A DNA stretch of 64,000 nt from Lutibacter sp. Hel_I_33_5 (GTDB lineage Bacteria; Bacteroidota; Bacteroidia; Flavobacteriales; Flavobacteriaceae), in NCBI RefSeq assembly GCF_007827455.1, contig NZ_VISM01000001.1, positions 806,001 to 870,000 on the forward strand. Direction: 5' to 3'. Position 1 is the first letter of the stretch. Every line of letters begins with the position of its first letter. Below the pieces are notes generated by a model, which saw nothing but the letters and a program-made list of their open reading frames with translations, did not search any database and had not been told where the DNA came from. Shown here one piece after another: positions 44,481 through 55,620 of the stretch. The position numbers and the translations under genes were made by a program.

Positions 44481-46169
44481 ATGAAATACTTATTAAAATT
44501 AACTTTATTGATTACCGCTGGAGTTATATTAACTGGCTGTAACAGCGCCTCTAAAGGCAAATCTACATTAACAGGATGGAACTTTAATGATCCTAGATAT
44601 GGTAACTATTTAAAAGGAAAAACTTTTGGAGGACAAGATGCTCCAGGCGGAATGGTTGCTATAGAGGGAGGTACTTTTACCATGGGACAAGTTCAAGATG
44701 ATGTTATGTTTGACTGGAATACTACTCCGCAAACCATGCACGTTCGTTCTTTTTATATGGATGAATCTGAAGTTACAAACTCAGAATATTTATTATACCT
44801 ACAGGTAACTAAAGATGTTTTTCCACCAAGTGAAGAAAAATACAAACATATTTATAATGCAGCTTTACCTGACACCTTGGTTTGGAGAAAAAGTTTAGGA
44901 AATACCGATTTATTATCCGAAAACTATTTAAGACATCCCGCATATGCGGATTACCCTGTAGTTGGTGTAAGTTATTTACAAGCAGTACAATATTGTAAAT
45001 GGCGAACTAACGCTGTAAATATCAAAAGATTAATTGATAGAGGTGTTTTAAAAAATGTTTTAGCAGTTGATACAATTAGAAATTATTTCGATACCGATGT
45101 TTATTTAGAAAACCCAAAATTATTATTTAAAGGAGACTCCACAGTTTATAAAAGAGGCTTACCAGATAATAAAGTAAGACAACGAGGTCAACCAAAACCT
45201 CCAAAAGGCTCATTTACTGGAAGACAAGTTACTTCGGCTGATGGTATTCTTGCACAAAAATTTAGGCTTCCAACTGAAGCAGAATGGGAATATGCAGCAA
45301 AGTCAGTTATAGAAAATAGAGAGTACAATACCATAAGAGGTAGAAAAAAATATGCTTGGAATGGTAAATATACAAGAGACAAATCTAAACGATATAAAGG
45401 AGATCATTTAGCAAACTTTAAACAGAGTAAAGGTGATTATAGTGGATTAGCTGGATGGAGTACAGATGGTTCTGATATTCCTATAAAAGTAAAATCATAC
45501 CCTCCAAATGCATTTGGTTTATATGATATGTCTGGAAATGTTTCTGAATGGGTTGCTGATGTTTATCGTCCTATTATAGATGCTGAAGCAAATGACTTCA
45601 ATTACTTTAGAGGAAATATATTTACGAAAAAGTTAATTGGAGAAGATGGTAAAGTTGTTATTGTTGGAGATTCTAACAATGCTTTAGTAGAATACGATAC
45701 ATTACCTGACGGGAAAATTATTCCGAAAAACTTACCAGGAACAATAAAATATGTACCACAAACAAAAGACGAAACATACATGAGAAGAAACTATAGAGTT
45801 TCTGATAATGTAAACAAAAACGATGGAGATAGAAACTCTACAAGACATTTTGAAGAAGATGAGGATAGATTTGCTTCTAAAGCAAGAATGTATAATTCTC
45901 CTTTAAAACCAGAAAATGATATTGATGTAGATACTGGAAGAAAAATCAAGAAATATGATGAAGCAAAAAGGACAACACTAATAAGTAACCAAACAAGGGT
46001 TGTAAAAGGTGGTTCTTGGAATGATAGAGAATACTGGTTAGACCCTTCTCAAAGACGTTATTTACCAGAATATATGTCTGCTAACTATATTGGATTTAGA
46101 TGTGTTTCTGATATTGTTGGCCCTTTAACTTTTAAGAAAAGAAAAGCAAGAAATCCTTCTAGAAATTAA
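44481..46169 (+). CDS. gldJ: Gliding motility lipoprotein GldJ
   Basis: An outer-membrane lipoprotein required for gliding and T9SS function in flavobacteria. The 562-residue protein has a lipobox LTGC with the lipidated Cys at residue 20. The body is a formylglycine-generating-enzyme-like (sulfatase-modifying factor) domain: GGMVAIEGGTFTMG, RSFYMDESEVTNSEYL, RLPTEAEWEYAA, DMSGNVSEWVAD and the C-terminal VKGGSWNDREYWL plus YIGFRCV. It is followed by a terminator hairpin at 46192-46227 and then murF, the order known from Flavobacterium. Confidence 0.97.
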   Translation: MKYLLKLTLLITAGVILTGCNSASKGKSTLTGWNFNDPRYGNYLKGKTFGGQDAPGGMVAIEGGTFTMGQVQDDVMFDWNTTPQTMHVRSFYMDESEVTNSEYLLYLQVTKDVFPPSEEKYKHIYNAALPDTLVWRKSLGNTDLLSENYLRHPAYADYPVVGVSYLQAVQYCKWRTNAVNIKRLIDRGVLKNVLAVDTIRNYFDTDVYLENPKLLFKGDSTVYKRGLPDNKVRQRGQPKPPKGSFTGRQVTSADGILAQKFRLPTEAEWEYAAKSVIENREYNTIRGRKKYAWNGKYTRDKSKRYKGDHLANFKQSKGDYSGLAGWSTDGSDIPIKVKSYPPNAFGLYDMSGNVSEWVADVYRPIIDAEANDFNYFRGNIFTKKLIGEDGKVVIVGDSNNALVEYDTLPDGKIIPKNLPGTIKYVPQTKDETYMRRNYRVSDNVNKNDGDRNSTRHFEEDEDRFASKARMYNSPLKPENDIDVDTGRKIKKYDEAKRTTLISNQTRVVKGGSWNDREYWLDPSQRRYLPEYMSANYIGFRCVSDIVGPLTFKKRKARNPSRN

Positions 46170-46191
46170 AAAATAATTTAAAAATATCTTT

Positions 46192-46227
46192 AACCTCATT
46201 GTATCTTAATTCAATGAGGTTTTTTTA
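46192..46227 (+). terminator. Rho-independent terminator after gldJ
   Basis: A perfect 10-bp stem, AACCTCATTG (46192-46201) with CAATGAGGTT (46212-46221), a 10-base AT-rich loop and a T tract to 46227, lying between gldJ and murF. Confidence 0.85.
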
Positions 46228-46237
46228 TATTTAAAAA

Positions 46238-47494
46238 ATGAAAATTGAAACACTCTATAAATTATATTCTCAACATTATTTAGTTGATACCGACACCCGA
46301 AAAATAAGAGAGAACACATTTTTCTTTGCTTTAAAAGGTGATAATTTTAATGGAAATAAATTTGCAGAAGAAGCATTAAAAAAAGGAGCATCATATAGTA
46401 TTGTTGATGAAAAAGAATATAAAACTTCTGAAAATATTATTCTAGTTGATAATGTTTTAGAAGTATTACAGCAATTAGCTAACTTTCATAGAAAGTCTCT
46501 CAACATTCCTATTATTGGTCTAACGGGCAGTAACGGAAAAACTACTACCAAGGAATTAATAAATAGTGTTTTAAGTAAAAAACATCAAACAACAGCTACT
46601 TTAGGTAATTTAAACAATCATATCGGAGTACCCCTCACCTTACTTTCTATGACACCAAATACTGAAATTGGCATCGTAGAAATGGGCGCAAATCACTTAA
46701 AAGAAATTGAATTATTATCAAGTATTTGCGAACCTGATTACGGTTATATTACCAACTTTGGAAAAGCACATTTAGAAGGTTTCGGAAGTATAGAAGGCGT
46801 TATTAAAGGAAAATCTGAATTATATGACTTTCTAATAAATAATAATAAAACTGCTTTTATTAATCCTAATGATAAAATTCAAGTTGAAAAATCAAAGAAG
46901 TTAAAAACTATCCCATTCGAAAATTCGATTACCTATAAAGATGTGAATCCATTTGTAAAATTATCTTATAAAAACGATAAAATTCAAACTTCATTAATAG
47001 GGACATATAACTTTAATAATATAGCAGCAGCAATTACAATTGGTGAGTATTTTAAAGTTAAAGATATTGATATCATTTCTGCGATTGAAAATTACCAACC
47101 GAATAATAATCGTTCTCAAGTTATTCAGAAAAAATCCAACAAAATTATATTGGATGCATATAACGCTAACCCTACCAGTATGAAAGCTGCCTTAGAAAGT
47201 TTTAACAATCAAAAAGATAAAAACAAAACTGTTATTCTTGGTGATATGTTTGAATTAGGCATGGAAAGTAAAGAAGAACATCAAGAAATTGCAAATCTAT
47301 GTAATGAATTAAACTTTAATACTGTTTTTTTAGTTGGAGATAATTTTTATCAGACGAAAACAACATCACTTAAGTTTGAAAAATTTAATGACCTTAATGA
47401 ATATTTAAAATCAAAATCTTTTAAAAATAGTTCAATTTTAATTAAAGGATCAAGAGGAATGAGATTAGAAAAATTATTGGATATAATTGACTAA
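46238..47494 (+). CDS. murF: UDP-MurNAc-tripeptide--D-Ala-D-Ala ligase
   Basis: Adds D-alanyl-D-alanine to the UDP-MurNAc tripeptide, the last cytoplasmic ligase step of peptidoglycan precursor synthesis. The 418-residue length fits MurF. The ATP loop is GLTGSNGKTTTKE near residues 94-106, and the MurF-type segments VEMGANHLKEIELL, NFGKAHLEGFGS and ILDAYNANPTSMKAAL are present. It starts 10 bases after the terminator of gldJ and its stop overlaps that of the convergent kinase gene by three bases. Confidence 0.96.
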   Translation: MKIETLYKLYSQHYLVDTDTRKIRENTFFFALKGDNFNGNKFAEEALKKGASYSIVDEKEYKTSENIILVDNVLEVLQQLANFHRKSLNIPIIGLTGSNGKTTTKELINSVLSKKHQTTATLGNLNNHIGVPLTLLSMTPNTEIGIVEMGANHLKEIELLSSICEPDYGYITNFGKAHLEGFGSIEGVIKGKSELYDFLINNNKTAFINPNDKIQVEKSKKLKTIPFENSITYKDVNPFVKLSYKNDKIQTSLIGTYNFNNIAAAITIGEYFKVKDIDIISAIENYQPNNNRSQVIQKKSNKIILDAYNANPTSMKAALESFNNQKDKNKTVILGDMFELGMESKEEHQEIANLCNELNFNTVFLVGDNFYQTKTTSLKFEKFNDLNEYLKSKSFKNSSILIKGSRGMRLEKLLDIID

Positions 47495-48339
47495 TTAAGG
47501 TTTTTATGATATTCTAAAAGATTATCTATTGGCCTTTGGATAACATCAGTAATTACTAAGTTATTCTTTCTTGCAACTTTTTCTAAAATATCTCTAAAAT
47601 AAAAAGCTATTGAACCAATAAAATAGATTGGTGTTTCTTTTCCTTTATTAAATGGAAGAACCTTATATTTAAAAAACTCTTGAAATCCTTTTTTAATTAG
47701 TCTTTTTGTATATTTCTCTTCTTTAAATTCAAACATGAATTTGGCAAAAGAGGCTAAATACATATTCGGATTTGGCTTTCGATAAAGATTCATTTTAATT
47801 TCATCTTCATCTAAATTAAACTGATTATTAAATTCCTTTGCTATTTGTTTAGGCATTTTATTATAGAAAAAATCACGTAACAATTGCTTTCCAAAATAAT
47901 TCCCACTTGCTTCATCCATTACAGTATACCCTAATGATGCAACTAACATTTCTGTATCATTACCATTATAATAACAACTATTAGACCCTGTACCAAGTAT
48001 AGCAACGATAGCAGGGTTGTTTCCTGAAGAAGCGTATACAGCGGCAAGTAAATCTTCAGCAATATTTATAGTTGCATTACTAAAGATAGATGACATTACG
48101 TCTCGTAAAATCTCTATTGGTTTTTGAGTTCCACAACCTGCGCCATAAAAATGAATTTCTTTTACCTCATCTTTTATATTGATGAGTTGAAACATATTTA
48201 CAATTCTATTGTTTAATTCTTCTTTTGCAACAACAGCAGGATTCAAACCTAATGTTCTTGTTCTAAATACTTCATTTTTGTTTTCATCTAAAGCAATCCA
48301 ATCTGCTTTTGTAGAACCTCCATCTGCAATTAAAACCAT
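47491..48339 (-). CDS. BadF/BadG-type ATPase, N-acetylglucosamine kinase-like
   Basis: A 282-residue member of the BadF/BadG/BcrA/BcrD ATPase superfamily, the group that includes N-acetylglucosamine kinase. The first phosphate loop is IADGGSTKADW near the N-terminus, the second motif is AILGTGSNSCYY and the region VMDEASGNYFGKQLLRDFFY is typical of bacterial GlcNAc kinase-like proteins. Likely role: phosphorylation of a recycled or imported amino sugar. Proximity to murF and a polysaccharide locus fits a cell-wall sugar role, but the substrate is inferred. Confidence 0.82.
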   Translation of the reverse strand: MVLIADGGSTKADWIALDENKNEVFRTRTLGLNPAVVAKEELNNRIVNMFQLINIKDEVKEIHFYGAGCGTQKPIEILRDVMSSIFSNATINIAEDLLAAVYASSGNNPAIVAILGTGSNSCYYNGNDTEMLVASLGYTVMDEASGNYFGKQLLRDFFYNKMPKQIAKEFNNQFNLDEDEIKMNLYRKPNPNMYLASFAKFMFEFKEEKYTKRLIKKGFQEFFKYKVLPFNKGKETPIYFIGSIAFYFRDILEKVARKNNLVITDVIQRPIDNLLEYHKNLN

Positions 48340-48463
48340 AAATATCTATTTAAAAATCAAATATAGAATAAGGGTTTCTTATATACAAAGGTTTATAAAA
48401 CTTCAATCGTTTTCGAAAGAAAAAAATAAAAAAAATCATGAATAAATAATCTATAGAACTATT

Positions 48464-49567
48464 CTATATATTATTAATGAGATTAGCAACTCTTTTTATT
48501 TCATTTAATTTTAAATTAGAAGAAGAAGGAAGGCATAGTACTTTTTTATAAAAATCGTATGACTCATTTTCACCTATATAATTAAATGAAGTTAAATATG
48601 GCTGTCTATTAAGTGGAAACCATACCCTTCTTAAGAAAATATTATGTTTATTAGCAAAATCAATAATTTCAATAAGATCTTTTTCTTCATCTAACTTAAA
48701 GCAATTTAACCAATGATTCAATTTAACATCACTATTTACTGGTTGAAAAAGTTTTAGAAATTTACTATAATTATTATTTACCTTAATTTTATTTTTTAAT
48801 TCTATTTCTAAGTTATCAAGTTGATTCCAACCAACATAAGCTGCTAAATCATTCATTCTATAGTTATAAGCTAGCTTATCGTGAATATAATCATATTCAG
48901 ACATTTTAGAATGAGTAGATAATTGTTTAATTAAACTTCTTTCTTTTTTATTAGAAACAATTAAAGCCCCTCCACCAAAAGTAGTGTTTAATTTATTTGA
49001 ATTAAATGATAAAATTCCATAATCCGCAATTGTCCCACAATATTTACCTTTATATTTAGAGCCTAAAGATTCAGCAGAATCTTCAATTAACTTCAATCCG
49101 TACTTATTTTTAATACGTATCAACTCGTCCATATCACATGGAACACCATAAGAATGAGTAACAATAATAGCTTTGGGTTTCTTACCACTTTTTATTGTTT
49201 CTATAATAGCTTCTTCTAGATATTCAGTATTAATATTACCTGTTTCAAAATTAATATCAACAAAATAAGGTTCTGCTTTTAAATATAAAATTGGATTTAC
49301 AGTGGCAATAAAAGTTGAATTAGTACAAAATACTACATCTCCATCTTCTACCTCGGAAAGTATTAATGATAAGTGAATTGCTGCAGTTCCTGAAGATAAA
49401 CTACAAACTGTTTTATTTGTTTTTAGAATCCTTTTTAATTTATTTTCAAACTTTAATTGATGATATTTTGGATCTTTTTTTTTGCTTTCATAAAAAGAAA
49501 AAAAATCAAGTTCATCTATAAAAGGTAGATTAGGTTCTAACAGATGAATTTGCTTACTATTATTCAA
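48464..49567 (-). CDS. DegT/DnrJ/EryC1 family PLP aminotransferase
   Basis: A sugar aminotransferase-like enzyme of 367 residues. The PLP lysine is in SFNSNKLNTTFGGGAL, the GTAAIHLSL motif binds phosphate, and THSYGVPCDMDELIRI plus IEDSAESLGSKYKGK match the family. It would add an amino group to a nucleotide-linked keto sugar. No matching 4,6-dehydratase for a UDP-sugar is in the window, so its substrate enzyme may lie elsewhere. Start is TTG at 49567; no ATG lies near. It is the last gene of the polysaccharide run. Confidence 0.85.
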   Translation of the reverse strand: MNNSKQIHLLEPNLPFIDELDFFSFYESKKKDPKYHQLKFENKLKRILKTNKTVCSLSSGTAAIHLSLILSEVEDGDVVFCTNSTFIATVNPILYLKAEPYFVDINFETGNINTEYLEEAIIETIKSGKKPKAIIVTHSYGVPCDMDELIRIKNKYGLKLIEDSAESLGSKYKGKYCGTIADYGILSFNSNKLNTTFGGGALIVSNKKERSLIKQLSTHSKMSEYDYIHDKLAYNYRMNDLAAYVGWNQLDNLEIELKNKIKVNNNYSKFLKLFQPVNSDVKLNHWLNCFKLDEEKDLIEIIDFANKHNIFLRRVWFPLNRQPYLTSFNYIGENESYDFYKKVLCLPSSSNLKLNEIKRVANLINNI

Positions 49568-49592
49568 TAAAGTAATGTATTAAAAATGGAAA

Positions 49593-50799
49593 TTAAAAAA
49601 ACAAAAAACGAATACTTTTTAACTTTTTATTAAAATGGATTTTATTTTGATTATAAACCCCTTTTTTATTTTTAGAAATGAAAAAATTAGAGAGTTCAAA
49701 AAGAAAATTTCTGAATCTGACTTTTGTCTTTTTATTTGAATAATTCTTATTTAATATAAAAAAGAATAATATTAAAAATGCAATAATTAAAAATAAAGTA
49801 CCAAAAGATAAAACTAACCCAACGTATTTTATAGAATAATACATTAAAAAAACAATGAATAAGTTTATAAATCCAATTAGAACCGAAGCTTTAGCATGTG
49901 TCAATCCTGAATCAATCAAAATATGATGTATATGATTTCTATCAGGTGAAAATATAGATTTCTTTTTGACAAATCTTATAAACATTACTCTAGATATATC
50001 AAAAGTAGGAATTATAAGTACTGCTAAAATTAATAATGGTATCTCTGTCCTAGAGATTGCAATTGCATTATAGGTACCAACTCCTAAAGATAATAATTTC
50101 ATGGTTAAAAAACCCAAAACTAATCCAACAACTAAAGAACCTGTATCTCCCATAAATATTTTTTTCTTATTAGAGAAATTAAATCGTAAAAAAGCAAATA
50201 ACATACTTACTAATGCAACACATATAGATAAATAGATTTAATTTAAAAAAAAGAAAACCAAAGCAACTAGCGATGATTATTCCAACTATTGATGCCATTC
50301 CATCAATACCGTCAATTAAATTATAAGCATTGATTAATCCTATTAGAAGAAAGACACTTAAACTAACAGAAAGTATAGGATTAATTTCTTGAATCCCTAA
50401 AAACCCATGAAATGTATCTATTCTAAATTCAGGTTGAATCATTAGCAGAAAAACTGCAATTATTTGCCCCAAAAATTTTTTTCTGGGAGTCAAACTTCGA
50501 AAATCATCCTTAAGTCCTATAAAAAACATAATTGTTAAAGCAACAATTATAGATACTGTAATTTTTTGGTTGTCATATTTTTGAAAAAAGAAAAGAGTAA
50601 AAATTAAAGAAACAAAGAATGAAATCCCTCCGAAAGAAGGTACTATTTTTGAGTGAGAACTTCTAAAGTCAGGTGAATCATACAAACCAAATTTTAAACT
50701 ATTCTCTCTTATTCTGGGTAAAATAAACAGGGTTAATAAGAAAACACCTATAAATAAATAAATAAATAAATACTCTATTGTTAGTAAATACTCTTTCAT
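49593..50799 (-). pseudogene. WecA-like phosphoglycosyl transferase, frameshifted
   Basis: One gene of the MraY/WecA (GT4-type, polytopic) family split across two frames. The N-terminal part (50799 to about 50240) has LPRIRENSLKFGLYD, DDFRSLTPRKKF and NAYNLIDGIDGMAS. The C-terminal part (from about 50240 to 49593) has FLRFNFSNKKKIFMGDTGSLVVG, the catalytic Asp region, and the HIHHILIDSGLTHAKA loop. Removing one T from the TTT at 50237-50239 would join them as FFKLIYLSICVALVSMLF. It would start polysaccharide assembly on undecaprenyl phosphate. A real mutation, or a sequencing error, cannot be told apart here. Confidence 0.85.
50751..50772 (-). repeat. TTTA tetranucleotide repeat in WecA-like coding start
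   Basis: Five and a half copies of TAAA on the plus strand (TTTA in the gene's sense) lie within codons 10-17 of the WecA-like gene. A change of one unit would shift the reading frame. Confidence 0.8.
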
Positions 50800-50981
50800 T
50801 CTTTTTCTATTTTAAAAAATCATAACTGAGCAAATATATAAAAAAGATTGAAACTAATAATTATATAGAATAAATTTAAAAAGAAAAAGACCACCATTAA
50901 TAGTCATTTAAAAATTTATTTTTTCTTTAAAAAAATATTAATCAGACAATATAAAAAGGTTTTAGTAATATATAATTTTAT

Positions 50982-52286
50982 CTAATCTTTAGATAAGGCT
51001 ACTTTTTTAATTATTGCTTTTAAAGCTATTAAATTAATTTTCTTTTCTGCTTTTAAATCAAAATTTGAAGTTAAATAACCTATTCCATTATGTTCTCCAT
51101 TTTTTATAGCTACAAAAGATATAAATGATTTAAAATTATTTAATTTAAATTTTGAATCTTTTGAATAAATAGAATCTTTTTCTAAGATATCATTTGGATA
51201 AATTAATTCGACAAATAAACTCTTGCCTCTGTTATCAACTTCAAATAATTTGATATCATCTTTAGAAGCATAAAAGCTATTCAATAAATTCTCAGCATTT
51301 GCTGCATCGATTTCATTATCAAATTTAATTAGAAAATCTCTTGACATTCTTGGTAAGATCTCTTTAAACCTTTTAACACCTATGTTTTTAGCAAATTTTT
51401 CATGCTCTTTAAGGCGCCAATAAAATGTTAAATGTTCATGTGGTTGCTGATGAAGGCCTGTTGCTACTAATAATTTAACGTTATTTAAATTCAATAATTT
51501 TCCAATTTGAATATCATATTCTGAAAGGATATGAATTAATGGGTCATAACCTTCTTGACAATACCAATCGGGGTTTTTAATATCTCCATTATATGCTTTT
51601 GAGTTAAATAAATAATGGTGCTGTATATGTGCTCCTGAATTTAAAAATAAATTTGAAAAATCAGGTTTATATTTTTTCCATAATGTCAAGTGTACATCTG
51701 CTAATAAACTATCAAGTATTAAAGCCTTAAATCCAGGTTTCTTTACATTTAAAATTTTTTTTACATAATGAGACCATCTAGACATAGGAACGTATAAAAA
51801 TAATCCAAGACCTAAAGATATAATTGATTTAAAGTTTAATTTTGATTTAGCATTATCGTTAACAGATTGATGAACTGCAAGGTATAATGCTTTTACAATC
51901 CAATTTCCTGAAGGTTTTGTTATAGTCCATGGGTCCGGAACAAAAAATGCAGGGTTTCTTAATCTATTATCCGCATTAAAAGGTGACACGGCTCCGATTA
52001 AAAGACCTTCGTTCTCTAACTCTTCAAATATTTGTACCAATTCAGGGCGGTCAACAATATCACCTAGACGAAAAATTTTGTGCTCTTCATAAGTTTTTCC
52101 AGTATGAACGGATGCCCATTGAATCCAAGGCTCAAGAAATTTATAGTGATTTTCAGAAGTTGTTTCAATCGGGGTTTGAATGTCAAAAACCTTCTTAAAA
52201 TTTGGTAAAAGACCTTGATCAATATAGAACTTTATATAATCAAAATTAAGTTCATTGAGGCCTAAAAGTATTGTTTTATTTTTCAT
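50982..52286 (-). CDS. Alkaline phosphatase-superfamily-like protein
   Basis: A 434-residue protein resembling type I phosphodiesterases of the alkaline phosphatase superfamily. The start LLGLNELNFDYIKFY corresponds to the metal-binding first strand; WASVHTGKTYEEHKIF matches the usual S-x-x-TG-x-x-P-x-x-H-G-I region; and GAHIQHHYLFN plus ATGLHQQPHEH hold candidate metal-binding His. Several canonical residues differ (no DG after the first strand), so activity is uncertain. In a polysaccharide locus it may add or remove a phospho-substituent (inference). It stands after a 182-bp spacer with no feature I recognise. Confidence 0.6.
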   Translation of the reverse strand: MKNKTILLGLNELNFDYIKFYIDQGLLPNFKKVFDIQTPIETTSENHYKFLEPWIQWASVHTGKTYEEHKIFRLGDIVDRPELVQIFEELENEGLLIGAVSPFNADNRLRNPAFFVPDPWTITKPSGNWIVKALYLAVHQSVNDNAKSKLNFKSIISLGLGLFLYVPMSRWSHYVKKILNVKKPGFKALILDSLLADVHLTLWKKYKPDFSNLFLNSGAHIQHHYLFNSKAYNGDIKNPDWYCQEGYDPLIHILSEYDIQIGKLLNLNNVKLLVATGLHQQPHEHLTFYWRLKEHEKFAKNIGVKRFKEILPRMSRDFLIKFDNEIDAANAENLLNSFYASKDDIKLFEVDNRGKSLFVELIYPNDILEKDSIYSKDSKFKLNNFKSFISFVAIKNGEHNGIGYLTSNFDLKAEKKINLIALKAIIKKVALSKD

Positions 52287-52375
52287 AATAAATTATATTA
52301 TATCCTTACTCAGGCATTATATATAGTTCTCTAAGATTTAATCTTAATCAATAAATCAAAAAGAACCCATTATAA

Positions 52376-53200
52376 TTATTTTCTGTATAAATTATACATT
52401 AACATTAATATTTTTTTTGGCAATAAATTGAATTGAATAAATCTAATAATATTATTCCTTAAAAGAATTAAAAAATTAATATAATTATCATTATACATCA
52501 CTGAATAAACTCTAAACCATGATTTATATAGTTTTAATCCTTTCCTTTTATTAAAAAAATCTTTCCCCAATTTAACATCAACTAATACCTCATCAATATT
52601 AGCAGATTTTAATCCATGTTTGACTAGTAACTTATACCATGTTGGATAATCTTCTAGTCTGTAATAATTAATTTCATATGGATTACTTGGTAAAAAATTA
52701 AATTTAAAGGCAACTGAGACATGATTAAATGGACAAGAGAATTTTAACTGATTGAGAATAGATGTAGAATCTAAAGGAACTTCTCTTATGTTAGACATAT
52801 CGCCTATTGATTCATTAAATTCACTAATATAAGATCCTACAACACCAATATTTGGGTTTTTATAAAAAAAATCAATAATTTTTTCTACTCTATTACTTCT
52901 TGAGATGTCATCACTATCCATTCTTATAACGATATCTTCTTTTACATATTTAAAGCCCTTATTTAAAGCTGCACCTAATCCAACATTATTGGTACATTTA
53001 ACTATTTCAATATTTATTATACTTTTAATATTGTTACAATAATTAGATATACTTTCTTTAACAGCACCATCAAACACTATTATTATTCTGTTAGCTAAAA
53101 CAGTTTGATTAATACAAGAATCTATTGCTTTTTTAAAATCTTCCAGATTATCATTAATATAAACTGAAATTAAAAAACAGGTTTTAAGTTTGTTTGACAT
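52376..53200 (-). CDS. Glycosyltransferase family 2
   Basis: A 274-residue inverting GT-A glycosyltransferase in the cytoplasm or at the inner membrane. The nucleotide-binding start is TCFLISVYINDN, the DxD-type motif is VIRMDSDDISR, and GLGAALNKGFKYVKEDI sits before it. The C-terminal region has hydrophobic amphipathic stretches that could bind membrane. It is part of the surface polysaccharide locus and presumably transfers one sugar of the repeat unit; donor and acceptor are unknown. Confidence 0.88.
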   Translation of the reverse strand: MSNKLKTCFLISVYINDNLEDFKKAIDSCINQTVLANRIIIVFDGAVKESISNYCNNIKSIINIEIVKCTNNVGLGAALNKGFKYVKEDIVIRMDSDDISRSNRVEKIIDFFYKNPNIGVVGSYISEFNESIGDMSNIREVPLDSTSILNQLKFSCPFNHVSVAFKFNFLPSNPYEINYYRLEDYPTWYKLLVKHGLKSANIDEVLVDVKLGKDFFNKRKGLKLYKSWFRVYSVMYNDNYINFLILLRNNIIRFIQFNLLPKKILMLMYNLYRK

Positions 53201-53276
53201 AATTTTTTTTTAGTCCTTTTTTTTTAAAAATTAATGTTTACTAATTAAGTGTTGCTTCTAATAATATAAATATTTT

Positions 53277-54551
<1,275 letters not shown>

Positions 54552-54831
54552 AATAAATTATTTTTTTTATTGTACAACATGACGATTCTTTAAATATATT
54601 TGATTTAATTTCTTTACAACATTAAATTTTAATTTTTAATTAAAATAATTAATGATAGAGTTGAGAAATTTAATGAATAAAGTTCTGCTTTTGTTTTAAA
54701 AAAAACAATACCCAGTGCCAAAAATAATTAAAATATCAATCAAAATAAATAACCTTTGAAAATAAAAAAAATGAGTTATCTAAATTTGATTAACAACTTA
54801 AGATCATTAATTAATACCCTCTGTGTTAAGT

Positions 54832-55620
54832 TTAATATTTTAGAAATTTAAAGATTTTTTTTCTAAATATGAAAAAGTATTTTTGAGTTAAAGTTAAATT
54901 TAATTTATTTTTTTCAATGACTTCTATAAACCTTGAAACAAATTCAATTCTACCTTTGTAAGAATTAGCATTTGAATGAATTCTATATTTTACAAGTTCT
55001 TTATTAATAAAACTAAAATTTCCTTTTAAAAAAGATAACCTCAAATTGAATTCAAAATCTTCAGTACCTATTAATTCAACATTTTCAGAAAACAAGATAT
55101 TTTGTTTTTTAATTAAAACAGATGAAAATATGATATAATTCATATAAGAAAGACTAAATTTTGGGTTTTTAAATTTTGAAATAATTAAATATTTGATTTT
55201 TTTACTTAAACTAGTCTTTAGTTTTGATGACTTGTCATTAATTAATGAAAAATTTGTTGATACTAAAATAGTGTCTGGTTTCTTTAATATTTGTGCAACT
55301 TGTAATTTAACTTTTTCCTTATCCCAGATATCATCATCATCACAAAAAGCAATATATTCTCCTTTTGCTTTTTTTATAGCATAATTTCTATTTACAGCTA
55401 TTACCCCTTCATTTTGATTTTGGTAAAATCTAATTCTGTCATCATTAAATGATTTCATGTACTCAATAAAATCATAGTTAGAATAATTATCAATAACTAT
55501 TAACTCAAAATCGACAAAAGTTTGATCTAATATTGAATCTATTGTTTCTTTAAGTAATTCTTTTCTATTATACGTAGTTAAAACAACTGAAACAAATGGT
55601 GTTTTTTCTTTATTTGGCAT
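54832..55620 (-). CDS. Glycosyltransferase family 2
   Basis: A GT-A glycosyltransferase of 262 residues. The start FVSVVLTTYNRKELL binds nucleotide, VIDNYSNYDF follows, and YIAFCDDDDIWDKEK holds the metal-binding Asp pair. RNYAIKKAKGEYIAF precedes it, as in family 2. Its start overlaps the stop of the SDR gene by 11 bases, so they are co-translated. About 280 AT-rich bases lie between it and the polymerase, with nothing I recognise. Confidence 0.9.
   Translation of the reverse strand: MPNKEKTPFVSVVLTTYNRKELLKETIDSILDQTFVDFELIVIDNYSNYDFIEYMKSFNDDRIRFYQNQNEGVIAVNRNYAIKKAKGEYIAFCDDDDIWDKEKVKLQVAQILKKPDTILVSTNFSLINDKSSKLKTSLSKKIKYLIISKFKNPKFSLSYMNYIIFSSVLIKKQNILFSENVELIGTEDFEFNLRLSFLKGNFSFINKELVKYRIHSNANSYKGRIEFVSRFIEVIEKNKLNLTLTQKYFFIFRKKIFKFLKY

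Noticed and set aside
49593..50204. Two separate small membrane-protein genes at 49593-50204 and 50179-50799
   Set aside because: They are the two halves of one WecA-like gene in different frames; motifs continue across the break.
50237..50252. Programmed ribosomal slippage on the T8 run
   Set aside because: Shifting on the T run meets a TAA stop before the second half; only an indel just after it restores the protein.
54552..54831. A missing gene or remnant in the 280-bp gap
   Set aside because: AT-rich with stops in all frames and no recognisable motif.
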